Below the pieces are notes generated by a model. It made no database searches and was not told the origin of the DNA. It saw nothing but the letters and a program-made list of their open reading frames with translations. From positions 310,001 to 374,000 of the forward strand of contig OY482849.1 in NCBI GenBank assembly GCA_960531495.1: a stretch of 64,000 bases of DNA. The letters run 5' to 3'. The translations under genes and the position numbers were made by a program. Source of the stretch: Zeus faber. Taxonomy: Eukaryota; Chordata; Actinopteri; Zeiformes; Zeidae. Positions 24,271 to 37,428 of the stretch are shown here, piece by piece (position 1 is the first letter of the stretch; each line of letters starts with the position of its first letter).

Positions 24271-25739
24271 TTCAATCTTTCAATCTTTCTTTCATTCGTT
24301 CTTTCAATCTTTCAATCTTTCAATCTTTCTTTTTTCAATATTTCTTTCAATCTGTCAATTTTTCTTTCATTCTTTCATTCTTTCTTTCAATTGTTCTTTC
24401 ATTCTTTCTTTCAATCTTTCTTTAAATATTTCAATCTTTCAATCTTTCTTTCAATCTTTCAATCTTTCTTTCATTCTTTCTTTCAATCTTTCAATCTTTC
24501 TTTCATTCGTTCTTTCAATCTTTCAATCTTTCAATTTTTCTATCTTTCAATATTTCTTCCAATCATTCAATCTTTCTTTCATTATTTCTTTCAATCTTTC
24601 TTTTGTTATTTCTTTCAATCTTTCTTTCTTTCAATCTTTCTTTCCATCTTTCTTTCAATCTTTCTTTCATTCTTTCTTTCAATCTTTCAATCTTTCTTTC
24701 AAACTTTCAATCTTTCTTTCCATCTTTCTTTCAATCTTTCTTTCCATCTTTCTTTCAATCTTTCTTTCATTATTTCTTTCAGTCTTTCAATCTTTCTTTC
24801 AAACTTTCAATCTTTCTTTCAATCTTTCAGTCGTTCAATCTTTCTTTCAATCTTTCTTTCAATCTTTCAATCTTCAGTCTTTCAATCTTTCTTTCAAACT
24901 TTCAATCTTTCTTTCAATCTTTCAGTCGTTCAATCTTTCTTTCAATCTTTCTTTCAATCTTTCAATCATTCAATCTTTCAATCATTCAATCTTTCAATCT
25001 TTCTTTCTTTCAATCTTTCTTTCAATCTTTCTTTCATTCTTTCCTTCAGTCTTTCAATCTTTCTTTCAATCTTTCTTTCATTCTTTCTTTCAATCTTTCT
25101 TTCAATCTTTCAATCTTTCTTTCAATATATCTTTCAATCTTTCTTTTGTTATTCTTTCAATCTTTCTTTCTTTCAATCTTTCTATCCATCTATCTATCAA
25201 TCTTTTTTTCATTCTTTCTTTCAATCTTTCTTTTTTCAATCTTTCTTGCAAACTTTCTTTCAATTGTTTAATCTTTCAATCTTTCTTTCATTCTTTCTTT
25301 CAGTCTTTCAATCTCTTTTTCATTCTTTCTTTCAATATTTCAATCTTTCAATCTTTCTGTCATTCTTTCTGTCAATCTTTCAATCTTTCTTTCATCGTTT
25401 CTTTCAATCTTTCTTACTTTCAATTTTTCTATCTTTCAATATTTCTTCCAATCGTTCAATCTTTCTTTTATTATTTCTTTCAATCTTTCTTTCTTTCAAT
25501 CTTTCTTTCCATCTTTCTTTCAATCTTTCTTTCATTCTTTCTTTCAATCTTTCTTTTTTCAATATTTCTTTCAATCTGTCAATTTTTCTTTCATTCTTTC
25601 ATTCTTTCTTTCAATTGTTCTTTCATTCTTTCTTTCAATCTTTCTTTAAATATTTCAATCTTTCAATCTTTCTTTCAATCTTTCAATCTTTCTTTCATTC
25701 TTTCTTTCAATCTTTCAATCTTTCATTCATTCGTTCTTT

Positions 25740-28700
25740 CAATCTTTCAATCTTTCAATTTTTCTATCTTTCAATATTTCTTCCAATCGTTCAATCTTTC
25801 TTTCATTATTTCTTTCAATCTTTCTTTTGTTATTTCTTTCAATCTTTCTTCATTTCAATCTTTCTTTCCATCTTTCTTTCAATCTTTCTTTCATTCTTTC
25901 TTTCAATCTTTCAATCTTTCTTTCAAACTTTCAATCTTTCTTTCCATCTTTCTTTCAATCTTTCTTTCATTATTTCTTTCAGTCTTTCAATCTTTCTTTC
26001 AAACTTTCAATCTTTCTTTCAATCTTTCAGTCGTTCAAGCTTTCTTTCAATCTTTCTTTCAATCTTTCAATCTTCAGTCTTTCAATCTTTCTTTCAAACT
26101 TTCAATCTTTCTTTCAATCTTTCAGTCGTTCAATCTTTCTTTCAATCTTTCTTTCAATCTTTCAATCATTCAATCTTTCAATCATTCAATCTTTCAATCT
26201 TTTTTTCTTTCAATCTTTCTTTCAATCTTTCTATCATTCTTTCCATCAGTCTTTCAATCTTTCTTTCAATCTTTCTTTCAATCTTTCTTTCATTCTTTCT
26301 TTCAATCTTTCTTTCAATCTTTCAATCTTTCTTTCAATATGTCTTTCAATCTTTCTTACTTTCAATCTTTCTTTTTTAAATCTTTCTTTCAATCTTTCTT
26401 TCAATCTTTCTTTCAAACTTTCATTCTTTATTTCAATCTTTCAATCATTCAATCTTTCTTTCATTCTTTATTTCAATCTTTCAATCTTTCAATCTTTCTT
26501 TCATTCTTTCTTTCAATCTTTCTTTCAATCTTTCAATCTTTCTTTCAATATTTCTTTCAATCTTTCTTTCTTTAAATCTTTCTTTCAATCTTTCTTTCAA
26601 ACTTTCAATCTTTCTTTCAAACTTTCAATCTTTATTTCAATCTTTCAATCTTCAAGCTTTCTTTCAATCTTTCTTTCAAACTTTCAATCTTTATTTCAAT
26701 CTTTCAATCTTCAATCTTTCTTTCAATCTTTCTTTCAATCTTTCAATCTTTCTTTCATTCTTTCTTTCAATATTTCAATCTTTCTTTCATTCTTTCTTTC
26801 AATCTTTCAATCTTTCTTTAATTCTTTCTTTCAATCTTTCTTACTTTCAATTTTTCTATCTTTCAATATTTCTTCCAATCTTTCAATCTTTCTTTTGTTA
26901 TTCTTTCAATCTTTCTTTCTTTCAATCTTTCTATCCATCTATCTTTCAATCTTTCTTTCATTCTTTCTTTCAATCTTTCTTTTTTCAAACTTTCTTGCAA
27001 ACTTTCTTTCAATTGTTTAATCTTTCAATCTTTCTTTCATTCTTTCTTTCAGTCTTTCAATCTTTTTTTCATTCTTTCTTTCAATATTTCAATCTTTCAA
27101 TCTTTCTTTCATTCTTTCTTTCAATCTTTCAATCTTTCTTTCATTCTTTCTTGCAATCTTTCTTTCAATTGTTTAATCTTTCAATCTTTCTTTCATTCTT
27201 TCCTTCAGTGTTTTAATCTTTTTTTCAATCTTTCTTTCATTCTTTCTTTCAATCGTTCTTTCTTTCGTTTAGTCTTTCTTTCAATCTTTCAATTTTTCAA
27301 TCTTTCTTTCATTCTTTCTTTTAATCTTTCAATCTTTCTTTCATTGTTTCTTTCAATCTTTCTTTCATTCTTTCTTTCATTCTTTCTTTCAATCTTTCTT
27401 TCAATCCTTCTTTCAATCATTCTTTCTTTCTTTTAGTCTTTCTTTCAATCTTTCAATTTTTCAATCTTTCTTTCATTCTTTCTTTTAATCTTTCAATCTT
27501 TCTTTCATTGTTTCTTTCAATCTTTCTGTCCATCTTTCTTTCATTCTTTCCTTCAGTCTTTCATTCTTTCTTTCAATCTTTCTTTCATTATTTCTTTCAA
27601 TCTTTCTGTCCGTCATTCTTTCTTTCAGTCTTTCTTTCAATCATTCAATCTTTCAATCTTTCCTTCTATCTTTCTTTCAATCTTTCTTTCATTCTTTATT
27701 TCAATCTTTGTTTCATTCTTTCTTTCAATCTTTCATTCAATCTTTCTTTCAATCTTTCTTTCAATCTTTCTTTCATTCTTTATTTTAATCTTTCAATCTT
27801 TCTTTAATTGTTTCTTTCAATCTTTCTGTCTTTCAATATTTCTTTCAATCTTTCAATCTTTCTTTTTTTTTCAATCTTTCTTTCAATCTTTCTTTTATTC
27901 TAGCTTTAAATCTTTGTTTTTTCAATCTTTCTTGCAATCTTTCTTTCAGTCTTTCAATCTGTCTTTCAAACTTTCAATCTTTCTTTCAATCTTTCAATCT
28001 TTCAATCTTTCTTTCAATTTTTCTTTCAATCTTTCAGTCTTTCTTTCATTCTTTCTTTCAATCTTTCAATCTTTCAATCTTTCTTTCATTCTTTCTTTCA
28101 ATCTTTCAATCTTTCTTTCAATATTTCTTTCAATCTTTCTTTCTGTCAATCTTTCTTTCCATCTTTCTTTCCATCTTTCTTTCATTCTTTCCTTCAGTCT
28201 TTCAATCTTTCTTTCAATCTTTCTTTCAATTTTTCTTTCAATCTTTCTTTCATTCTTTCCTTCAATCTTTCAATCTTTCTTTCAATCTTTCTTTCAATCT
28301 TTCATTCATTCTTTCTTTCAATCTTTCAATCTTTCTTTCAATATTTCTTTCAATCTTTTTTACTTTCAATCTTTCTTTCTTTAAATCTTTCTCTCAATCT
28401 TTCTTTCAAACTTTCGTTATTTATTTCAATATTTCAATCCTTCAATCTTTCTTTCATTCTTTCTTTCAAACTTTCAATCTTTCTTTCAATATTTCTTTCA
28501 ATCTTTCTTTCTTTAAATCTTTCTTTCAATCTTTCTTTCAAACGTTCAATCTTTATTTCAATCTTTCAATCTTTCAATCTTTCTTTCATTCTTTCTTTCA
28601 ATATTTCAATTTTTCAATCTTTCTTTCATTCTTTCTTTTAATCTTTCAATCTTTCTTTCATTGTTTCTTTCAATCTTTCTGTCTTTCAATATTTCATTCA

Positions 28701-29070
28701 ATCTTTCTTTCATTCCTTCTTTCAATCTTTCTTTCAAATTTTCTTTCAATCTTTCTTTTTTCAATATTTCTTTCAATCTTTCTTTCATTCTTTCTTTCAG
28801 TCTTTCAAAATTTGTTTCAAACTTTCAATCTTTCTTTCAATCTTTCAGTCGTTCAATCTTTCTTTGAATCTTTCAATCTTCAATCTTTCAATCTATCTTT
28901 CAGTCTTTCTTTCAATCATTCAATCTTTCAATCTTTCTTTCAATCTTTCTTTCTTTCAATCTTTCTTTCAATCTTTCTTTCATTCTTTCCTTCAGTCTTT
29001 CAATCTTTCTTTCAATCTTTCTTTCAATCTTTCTTTCAATCTTTCTTTCATTCTTTCTTTCAATCTTTCT
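25740..29070. repeat. Higher-order superblock of about 3.3 kb, copy 1
   Basis: The unusual word CATTTCAATC at 25851 recurs at 29184 (offset 3333), and 26339 pairs with 29672 at the same offset. Further on the offset falls to 3230 (26993 with 30223) and 3169 (27901 with 31070), so the second copy has lost material in steps. Confidence 0.75.
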
Positions 29071-29072
29071 TT

Positions 29073-32000
29073 CAATCTTTCAATCTTTCAATTTTTCTAT
29101 CTTTCAATATTTCTTCCAATCGTTCAATCTTTCTTTCATTATTTCTTTCAATCTTTCTTTTGTTATTTCTTTCAATCTTTCTTCATTTCAATCTTTCTTT
29201 CCATCTTTCTTTCAATCTTTCTTTCATTCTTTATTTCAATCTTTCAATCTTTCTTTCAAACTTTCAATCTTTCTTTCCATCTTTCTTTCAATCTTTCTTT
29301 CATTATTTCTTTCAGTCTTTCAATCTTTCTTTCAAACTTTCAATCATTCTTTCAATCTTTCAGTCGTTCAAGCTTTCTTTCAAACTTTCTTTCAATCTTT
29401 CAATCTTCAGTCTTTCAATCTTTCTTTCAAACTTTCAATCTTTCTTTCAATCTTTCAGTCGTTCAATCTTTCTTTCAATCTTTCTTTCAATCTTTCAATC
29501 ATTCAATCTTTCAATCATTCAATCTTTCAATCTTTTTTTCTTTCAATCTTTCTTTCAATCTTTCTACAATTCTTTCCATCAGTCTTTCAATCTTTCTTTC
29601 AATCTTTCTTTCAATCTTTCTTTCATTCTTTCTTTCAATCTTTCTTTCAATCTTTCAATTTTTCTTTCAATATGTCTTTCAATCTTTCTTACTTTCAATC
29701 TTTCTTTTTTAAATCTTTCTTTCAATCTTTCTTTCAAACTTTCATTCTTTATTTCAATCTTTCAATCATTCAATCTTTCTTTCATTCTTTATTTCAATCT
29801 TTCAATCTTTCAATCTTTCTTTCAATCTTTCTTTCAATCTTTCAATCTTTCTTTCAATATTTCTTTCAATCTTTCTTTCTTTAAATCTTTCTTTCAATCT
29901 TTCTTTCAAACTTTCAATCTTTATTTCAATCTTTCAATCTTCAATCTTTCTTTCAATCTTTCTTTCAATCTTTCAATCTTTCTTTCATTCTTTCTTTCAA
30001 TATTTCAATCTTTCTTTCATTCTTTCTTTCAATCTTTCAATCTTTCTTTAATTCTTTCTTTCAATCTTTCTTACTTTCAATTTTTCTATCTTTCAATATT
30101 TCTTCCAATCTTTCAATCTTTCTTTTGTTATTCTTTCAATCTTTCTTTCTTTCAATCTTTCTATCCATCTATCTTTCAATCTTTCTTTCATTCTTTCTTT
30201 CAATCTTTCTTTTTTCAAACTTTCTTGCAAACTTTCTTTCAATTGTTTAATCTTTCAATCTTTCTTTCATTCTTTCTTTCAGTCTTTCAATCTTTTTTTC
30301 ATTCTTTCTTTCAATATTTCAATCTTTCCATCTTTCTTTCATTCTTTCTTTCAATCTTTCAATCTTTCTTTCATTCTTTCTTGCAATCTTTCTTTCAATT
30401 GTTTAATCTTTCAATCTTTCTTTCATTCTTTCCTTCAGTGTTTTAATCTTTTTTTCATTCTTTCTTTCATTCTTTCTTTCAATCGTTCTTTCTTTCGTTT
30501 AGTCTTTCTTTCAATCTTTCAATTTTTCAATCTTTCTTTCATTCTTTCTTTTAATCTTTCAGTCTTTCTTTCATTGTTTCTTTCAATCTTTCTGTCCATC
30601 TTTCTTTCATTCTTTCCTTCAGTCTTTCTTTCATTCTTTCTTTCAATCTTTCTTTTTTCAATCATTCTTGCAATCATTCTTTCAATTGTTTAATCTTTCA
30701 ATCTTTCTTTCATTCTTTCTTTCAGTCTTTCAATCTTTTTTTCAATCTTTCTTTCATTATTTCTTTCAATCTTTCTGTCTGTCATTCTTTCTTTCAATCA
30801 TTCAATCTTTCAATCTTTCCTTCTATCTTTCTTTCAATCTTTCTTTCATTCTTTATTTCAATCTTTGTTTCATTCTTTCTTTCAATCTTTCATTCAATCT
30901 TTCTTTCAATCTTTCTTTCAATCTTTCTTTCAATCTTTCTTTCATTCTTTATTTTAATCTTTCAATCTTTCTTTAATTGTTTCTTTCAATCTTTCTGTCT
31001 TTCAATATTTCTTTCAATCTTTCAATCTTTCTTTTTTTTTCAATCTTTCTTTCAATCTTTCTTTTATTCTATCTTTAAATCTTTGTTTTTTCAATCTTTC
31101 TTGCAATCTTTCTTTCAGTCTTTCAATCTGTCTTTCAAACTTTCAATCTTTCTTTCAATCTTTCAATCTTTCAATCTTTCTTTCAATTTTTCTTTCAATC
31201 TTTCAGTCTTTCTTTCATTCTTTCTTTCAATCTTTCAATCTTTCTTTCATTCTTTCTTTCAATCTTTCAATCTTTCTTTCAATATTTCTTTCAATCTTTC
31301 TTTCTGTCAATCTTTCTTTCCATCTTTCTTTCATTCTTTCCTTCAGTCTTTCAATCTTTCTTTCAATCTTTCTTTCAATTTTTCTTTCATTCTTTCCTTC
31401 AATCTTTCAATCTTTCTTTCAACCTTTCTTTCAATCTTTCATTCATTCTTTCTTTCAATCTTTCAATCTTTCTTTCAATATTTCTTTCAATCTTTTTTGC
31501 TTTCAATCTTTCTTTCTTTAAATCTTTCTCTCAATCTTTCTTTCAAACTTTCATTATTTATTTCAATATTTCAATCCTTCAATCTTTCTTTCATTCTTTC
31601 TTTCAATCTTTCTTTCAAACTTTCAATCTTTCTTTCAATATTTCTTTCAATCTTTCTTTCTTTAAATCTTTCTTTCAATCTTTCTTTCAAACTTTCAATC
31701 TTTATTTCAATCTTTCAATCTTTCAAACTTTCTTTCAATCTTTCTTTCAATCTTTCAATCTTTCTTTCATTCTTTCTTTCAATATTTCAATCTTTCAACC
31801 TTTCTTTCATTCTTTCTTTCAATCTTTGAATCTTTCTTTAATTTTTTCTTTCAATCTTTCTTACTTTCAATTTTTCTATCTTTCAATATTTCTTCCAATC
31901 TTTCAATCTTTCTTTTGTTATTCTTTAAATCTTTCTTTCTTTCAATCTTTCTATCCATCTATCTATCAATCTTTTTTTGATTCTTTCTTTCAATCTTTCT
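29073..32000. repeat. Higher-order superblock, copy 2, with internal losses
   Basis: It is colinear with 25740-28900, with stepwise shortening totalling about 164 bases. The joining point lies near 29085, where the array switches from a CAGTC-rich block into the TTTTTCTATCTTTC words that open copy 1. Confidence 0.7.
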
Positions 32001-35000
32001 TTTTTCAATCTTTCTTGCAAACTTTCTTTCAATTGTTTAATCTTTCAATCTTTCTTTCATTCTTTCTTTCAGTCTTTCAATCTTTTTTTCATTCTTTCTT
32101 TCAATATTTCAATCTTTCAATCTTTCTGTCATTCTTTCTTCCAATCGTTCAATCTTTCTTTTATTATTTCTTTCAATCTTTCTTTCTTTCAATCTTTCTT
32201 TCCATCTTTCTTTCAATCTTTCTTTCATTCTTTCTTTCAATCTTTCTTTTTTCAATATTTCTTTCAATCTGTCAATTTTTCTTTCATTCTTTCATTTTTT
32301 CTTTCAATTGTTCTTTCATTCTTTCTTTCAATATTTCAATCTTTCAATCTTTCTTTCATTCTTTCTTTCATTCTTTCATTTTTTCTTTCAATTGTTCTTT
32401 CATTCTTTCTTTCAATATTTCAATCTTTCAATCTTTCTTTCATTCTTTCTTTCAATCTTTCAATCTTTCTTTCTTTCAATCTTTCAATCTTTCAATTTTT
32501 CTATCTTTCAATATTTCTTCCAATCGTTCAATCTTTCTTTCATTATTTCTTTCAATCTTTCTTTTGTTATATCTTTCAATCTTTCTTTCTTTCAATCTTT
32601 CTTTCCATCTTTCTTTCAATATTTCTTTCATTCTTTCTTTCAATCTTTCTTTCATTATTTCTTTCAGTCTTTCAATCTTTCTTTCAGTCGTTCAATCTTT
32701 CTTTCAATCTTTCTTTCAATCTTTCAATCTTCAATCTTTCAATCTATCTTTCAGTCTTTCAATCTTTCTTTCAAACTTTCAATATTTCTTTCAATCTTTC
32801 AGTCGTTCAATCTTTCTTTCAATCTTTCTTTCAATCTTTCAATCATTCAATCTTTCAATCATTCAATCTTTCAATCTTTCTTTCTTTCAATCTTTCTTTC
32901 ATTCTTTCCTTCAGTCTTACAAGCTTTCTTTCAATCTTTCTTTCATTCTTTCTTTCAATCTTTCAATCTTTCTTTCAATATGTCTTTCAATCTTTCTTAC
33001 TTTCAATCTTTCCTTTTTTAAATCTTTCTTTCAATCTTTCTTTCAAACTTTCATTCTTTATTTCAATCTTTCAATCTTTCAATCTTTCTTTCATTCTTAA
33101 TTTCAATCTTTCAATCTTTCAATCTTTCTTTCATTCTTTCTTTCAATCTTTCTTTCAATCTTTCAATCTTTCTTTCAATATTTCTTTCAATCTTTCTTTC
33201 TTTAAATATTTCTTTCAATCTTTCTTTCAAACTTTCAATCTTTATTTCAATCTTTCTTTCAATATTTCAATCTTTCTTTCATTCTTTCTTTCAATCTTTC
33301 AATCTTTCTTTAATTCTTTCTTTCAATCTTTCTTACTTTCAATTTTTCTATCTTTCAATATTTCTTCCAATCTTTCAATCTTTCTTTTGTTATTCTTTCA
33401 ATCTTTCTTTCTTTCAATCTTTCTTTCATTCTTTCTTTCAATCTTTCTTTTTTCAATATTTCTTTCAATCTGTCAATTTTTCTTTCATTCTTTCATTCTT
33501 TCTTTCAATTGTTCTTTCATTCTTTCTTTCAATCTTTCTTTAAATATTTCAATCTTTCAATCTTTCTTTCAATCTTTCAGTCTTTCTTTCATTCTTTCTT
33601 TCAATCTTTCAATCTTTCAATTTTTCTATCTTTCAATATTTCTTCCAATCGTTCAATGTTTCTTTCATTATTTCTTTCAATCTTTCTTTTGTTATATCTT
33701 TCAATCTTTCTTTCTTTCAATCTTTCTTTCCATCTTTCTTTCAATCTTTCTTTCCATCTTTCTTTCAATCTTTCTTTCATTATTTCTTTCAGTCTTTCAA
33801 TCTTTCTTTCAAACTTTCAATCTTTCTTTCAATCTTTCAGTCGTTCAATCTTTCTTTCAATCTTTCTTTCAATCTTTCAATCTTCAATCTTTCAATCTAT
33901 CTTTCAGTCTTTCAATCTTTCTTTCAAACTTTCAATATTTCTTTCAATCTTTCAGTCGTTCAATCTTTCTTTCAATCTTTCTTTCAATCTTTCAATCATT
34001 CAATCTTTCAATCATTCAATCATTCAATCTTTCTTTCTTTCAATCTTTCTTTCAATCTTTCTTTCAATCTTTCTTTCATTCTTTCCTTCAGTCTTTCAAT
34101 CTTTCTTTCAATATTTCTTTCATTCTTTCTTTCAATCTTTCTTTCAATATGTCTTTCAATATTTCTTACTTTCAATCTTTCTTTTTTTAAATCTTTCTTT
34201 CAATCTTTCTTTCAAACTTTCATTCTTTATTTCAATCTTTCAATCGTTCAATCTTTCTTTCATTCTTTATTTCAATCTTTCAATCTTTCAATCTTTCTTT
34301 CATTCTTTCTTTCAATCTTTCTTTCAATCTTTCAATCTTTCTTTCAATATTTATTTCAATCTTTCTTTCTTTAAATCTTTCTTTCAATCTTTCTTTCAAA
34401 CTTTCAATCTTTATTTCAATCTTTCTTTCAATATTTCAATCTTTCTTTCATTCTTTCTTTCAATCTTTCAATCTTTCTTTAATTCTTTCTTTCAATCTTT
34501 CTTACTTTCAATTTTTCTATCTTTCAATATTTCTTCCAATCTTTCAATCTTTCTTTTGTTATTCTTTCAATCTTTCTTTCTTTCAATCTTTCTATCCATC
34601 TATCTTTCAATCTTTCTTTCATTCTTTCTTTCAATCTTTCTTTTTTCAAACTTTCTTGCAAACTTTCTTTCAATTGTTTAATCTTTCAATCTTTCTTTCA
34701 TTCTTTCTTTCAGTCTTTCAATCTTTTTTTCATTCTTTCTTTCAATATTTCAATCTTTAAATCTTTCTTTCATTCTTTCTTTCAATCTTTCAATCTTTCT
34801 TTCATTCTTTCTTTCAATCTTTCTTACTTTCAATTTTTCTATCTTTCAAAATTTCTTCCAATCGTTCAATCTTTCTTTCATTATTTCTTTCAATCTTTCT
34901 TTCTTTAATTCTTTCTTTCAATCTTTTTTACTTTCAATTTTTCTATCTTTCAATATTTCTTCCAATCTTTCAATCTTTCTTTTGTTATTCTTTCAATCTT

Positions 35001-37421
35001 TCTTTCTTTCAATCTTTCTATCCATCCATCTTTCAATCTTTCTTTCATTCTTTCTTTCAATCTTTCTTTTTTCAAACTTTCTTGCAAACTTTCTTTCAAT
35101 TGTTTAATCTTTCAATCTTTCTTTCATTCTTTCTTTCAGTCTTTCAATCTTTTTTTCATTCTTTCTTTCAATATTTCAATCTTTCAATCTTTCTTTCATT
35201 CTTTCTTTCAATCTTTCAATCTTTCTTTCATTCTTTCTTTCAATCTTTCTTACTTTCAATTTTTCTATCTTTCAAAATTTCTTCCAATCGTTCAATCTTT
35301 CTTTCATTATTTCTTTCAATCTTTCTTTTATCTCTTTCAATCTTTCTTTCTTTCAATCTTTCTTTCCATCTTTCTTTCATTCTTTCTTTCAATCTTTCTT
35401 TTTTCAATCTTTCTTGCAATCTTTCTTTCAATTGTTTAATCTTTCAATCTTTCTTTCATTCATTCTTTCATTCTTTCTTTCAATCTTTCTTTCAATCGTT
35501 CTTTCTTTATTTTAGTCTTTCTTTCATTCTTTCTTTTAATCTTTCAATCTTTCTTTCATTGTTTCTTTCAATCTTTCTTTCATTCTTTCTTTCATTCTTT
35601 CTTTCAATCTTTCTTTCAATCTTTCTTTCTTTCTTTTAGTCTTTCTTTCAATCTTTCAATTTTTCAATCTTTCTTTCATTCTTTCTTTTAATCTTTCAAT
35701 CTTTCTTTCATTCTTTCCTTCAGTCTTTCATTCTTTCTTTCAATCTTTCTTTTTTCAATCTTTCTTGCAATCGTTCTTTCAATTGTTTAATCTTTCAATC
35801 TTTCTTTCATTCTTTCTTTCAGTCTTTCAATCTTTTTTTCAATCTTTCTTTCATTCTTTCTTTCAATCTTTCTGTCCGTCATTCTTTCTTTCAGTCTTTC
35901 TTTCATTCTTTATTTCAATCTTTGTTTCATTCTTTCTTTCAATCTTTCATTCAATCTTTCTTTCAATCTTTCTTTCAATCTTTCTTTCAATCGTTCTTTC
36001 ATTCTTTATTTTAATCTTTCAATCTTTCTTTAATTGTTTCTTTCAATCTTTCTGTCTTTCAATATTTCTTTCAATCTTTCAATCTTTCTTTTTTTTTCAA
36101 TCTTTCTTTCAATCTTTCTTTTATTCTATCTTTAAATCTTTCTGTTTTTTCAATCTTTCTTGCAATCTTTCTTTCAGTCTTTCAATCTGTCTTTCAAACT
36201 TTCAATCTTTCTTTCAATCTTTCAATCTTTCAATCTTTCTTTCAATTTTTCTTTCAATCTTTCAGTCTTTCTTTCATTCTTTCTTTCAATCTTTCAATCT
36301 TTCAATCTTTCAATCTTTCTTTCATTCTTTCTTTCAATCTTTCAATCTTTCTTTCAATATTTCTTTCAATCTTTCTTTCTGTCAATCTTTCTTTCCATCT
36401 TTCTTTCCATCTTTCTTTCATTCTTTCCTTCAGTCTTTCAATCTTTCTTTCAATCTTTCTTTCAATTTTTCTTTCAATCTTTCTTTCATTCTTACCTTCA
36501 ATCTTTCAATCTTTCTTTCAATCTTTCATTCATTCCTTCTTTCAATCTTTCAATCTTTCTTTCAATCTTTTTTACTTTCAATCTTTCTTTCTTTAAATCT
36601 TTCTTTCAATCTTTCTTTCAAACTTTCATTCTTTATTTCAATATTTCAATCGTTCAATCTTTCTTTCATTCTTTCTTTCAATCTTTCTTTCAATCTTTCA
36701 ATCTTTCTTTCAATGTTTCTTTCAATCTTTCTTTCTTTAAATGTTTCTTTCAATCTTTCTTTCAAACTTTCAATCTTTATTTCAATCTTTCAATCTTTCA
36801 ATCTTTCTTTCATTCTTTCTTTCAATATTTCAATCTTTCAATCTTTCTTTCATTCTTTCTTTCAATCTTTCAATTTTTCTTTCAATCTTTCTTTCTTTCA
36901 ATTTTTCTATCTTTCAATATTTCTTCCAATCTTTCAATCTTTCTTTTGTTATTCTTTCAATCTTTCTTTCTTTCAATCTTTCTTTCCATCTATCTTTCAA
37001 TCTTTCTTTCATTCTTTCTTTCAATCTTTCTTTTTTCAATCTTTCTTGCAAACTTTCTTTCAATTGTTTAATCTTTCAATCTTTCTTTCATTCTTTCTTT
37101 CAGTCTTTCAATCTTTTTTTCAATCTTTCTTTCAATCTTTCAATCTTTCTTTCTATCTTTCTTTCAATCTTTCTTTCATTCTTTATTTCAATCTTTTTTT
37201 CATTCTTTCTTTCAATCTTTCTTTCTTTCAATCTTTCTTTCAATCTTTCTTTCAATCTTTCTTTCAATCTTTCTTTCATTCTTACTTTTAATCTTTCAAT
37301 CTTTCTTTCATTGTTTCTTTCAATCTTTCTGTCTTTCAATCTTTCTGTCTTTCAATCTTTCTTTCTTTTTTCAAACTTTCTTTCAATCTTTCTTTTATTC
37401 TATCTTTAAATCTTTCTTTTT

Positions 37422-37428
37422 TTTGTAA
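37422..37428. other. Junction between pyrimidine array and A/B satellite
   Basis: The array ends in a run of T's, followed by GTAA and then the first satellite monomer at 37429 (CATGTATTTGTCGAG). Paralogous array words at 27901, 31070 and 36127 continue past the same TATCTTTAAATC label into more array, so the break lies between about 37417 and 37428. No transposon or unique DNA separates the two repeat families. Confidence 0.8.

Larger units (their letters stand above)
4631..37421. repeat. Pyrimidine-rich tetranucleotide satellite, main segment (about 33 kb)
   Basis: This has the same word grammar as 1-2157: TTTC, AATC and ATTC words with a 12-base core, almost no G on the plus strand, and rare words such as CAGTC, TTGCAAAC, TCTATCCATC and AATCGTTC acting as address labels. 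Those labels recur in the same order, showing higher-order blocks of about 1.0-1.8 kb. The many open frames (the longest plus-strand one is 19282-21768, 828 codons) arise because neither TTTC nor AATC words create plus-strand stops; TAA appears only where a TTTAA variant falls in frame. On the minus strand two of the three frames read KERLKER/KIERK. No gene, RNA or transposon other than the LINE at 2158-4630 was recognised here. Confidence 0.93.

Noticed and set aside
1-37421. Continuous triplex (H-DNA) forming homopyrimidine tract
   Set aside because: AA dinucleotides interrupt the pyrimidine strand about every 8-12 bases, so long perfect mirror tracts are absent. Only short TTTC runs qualify.
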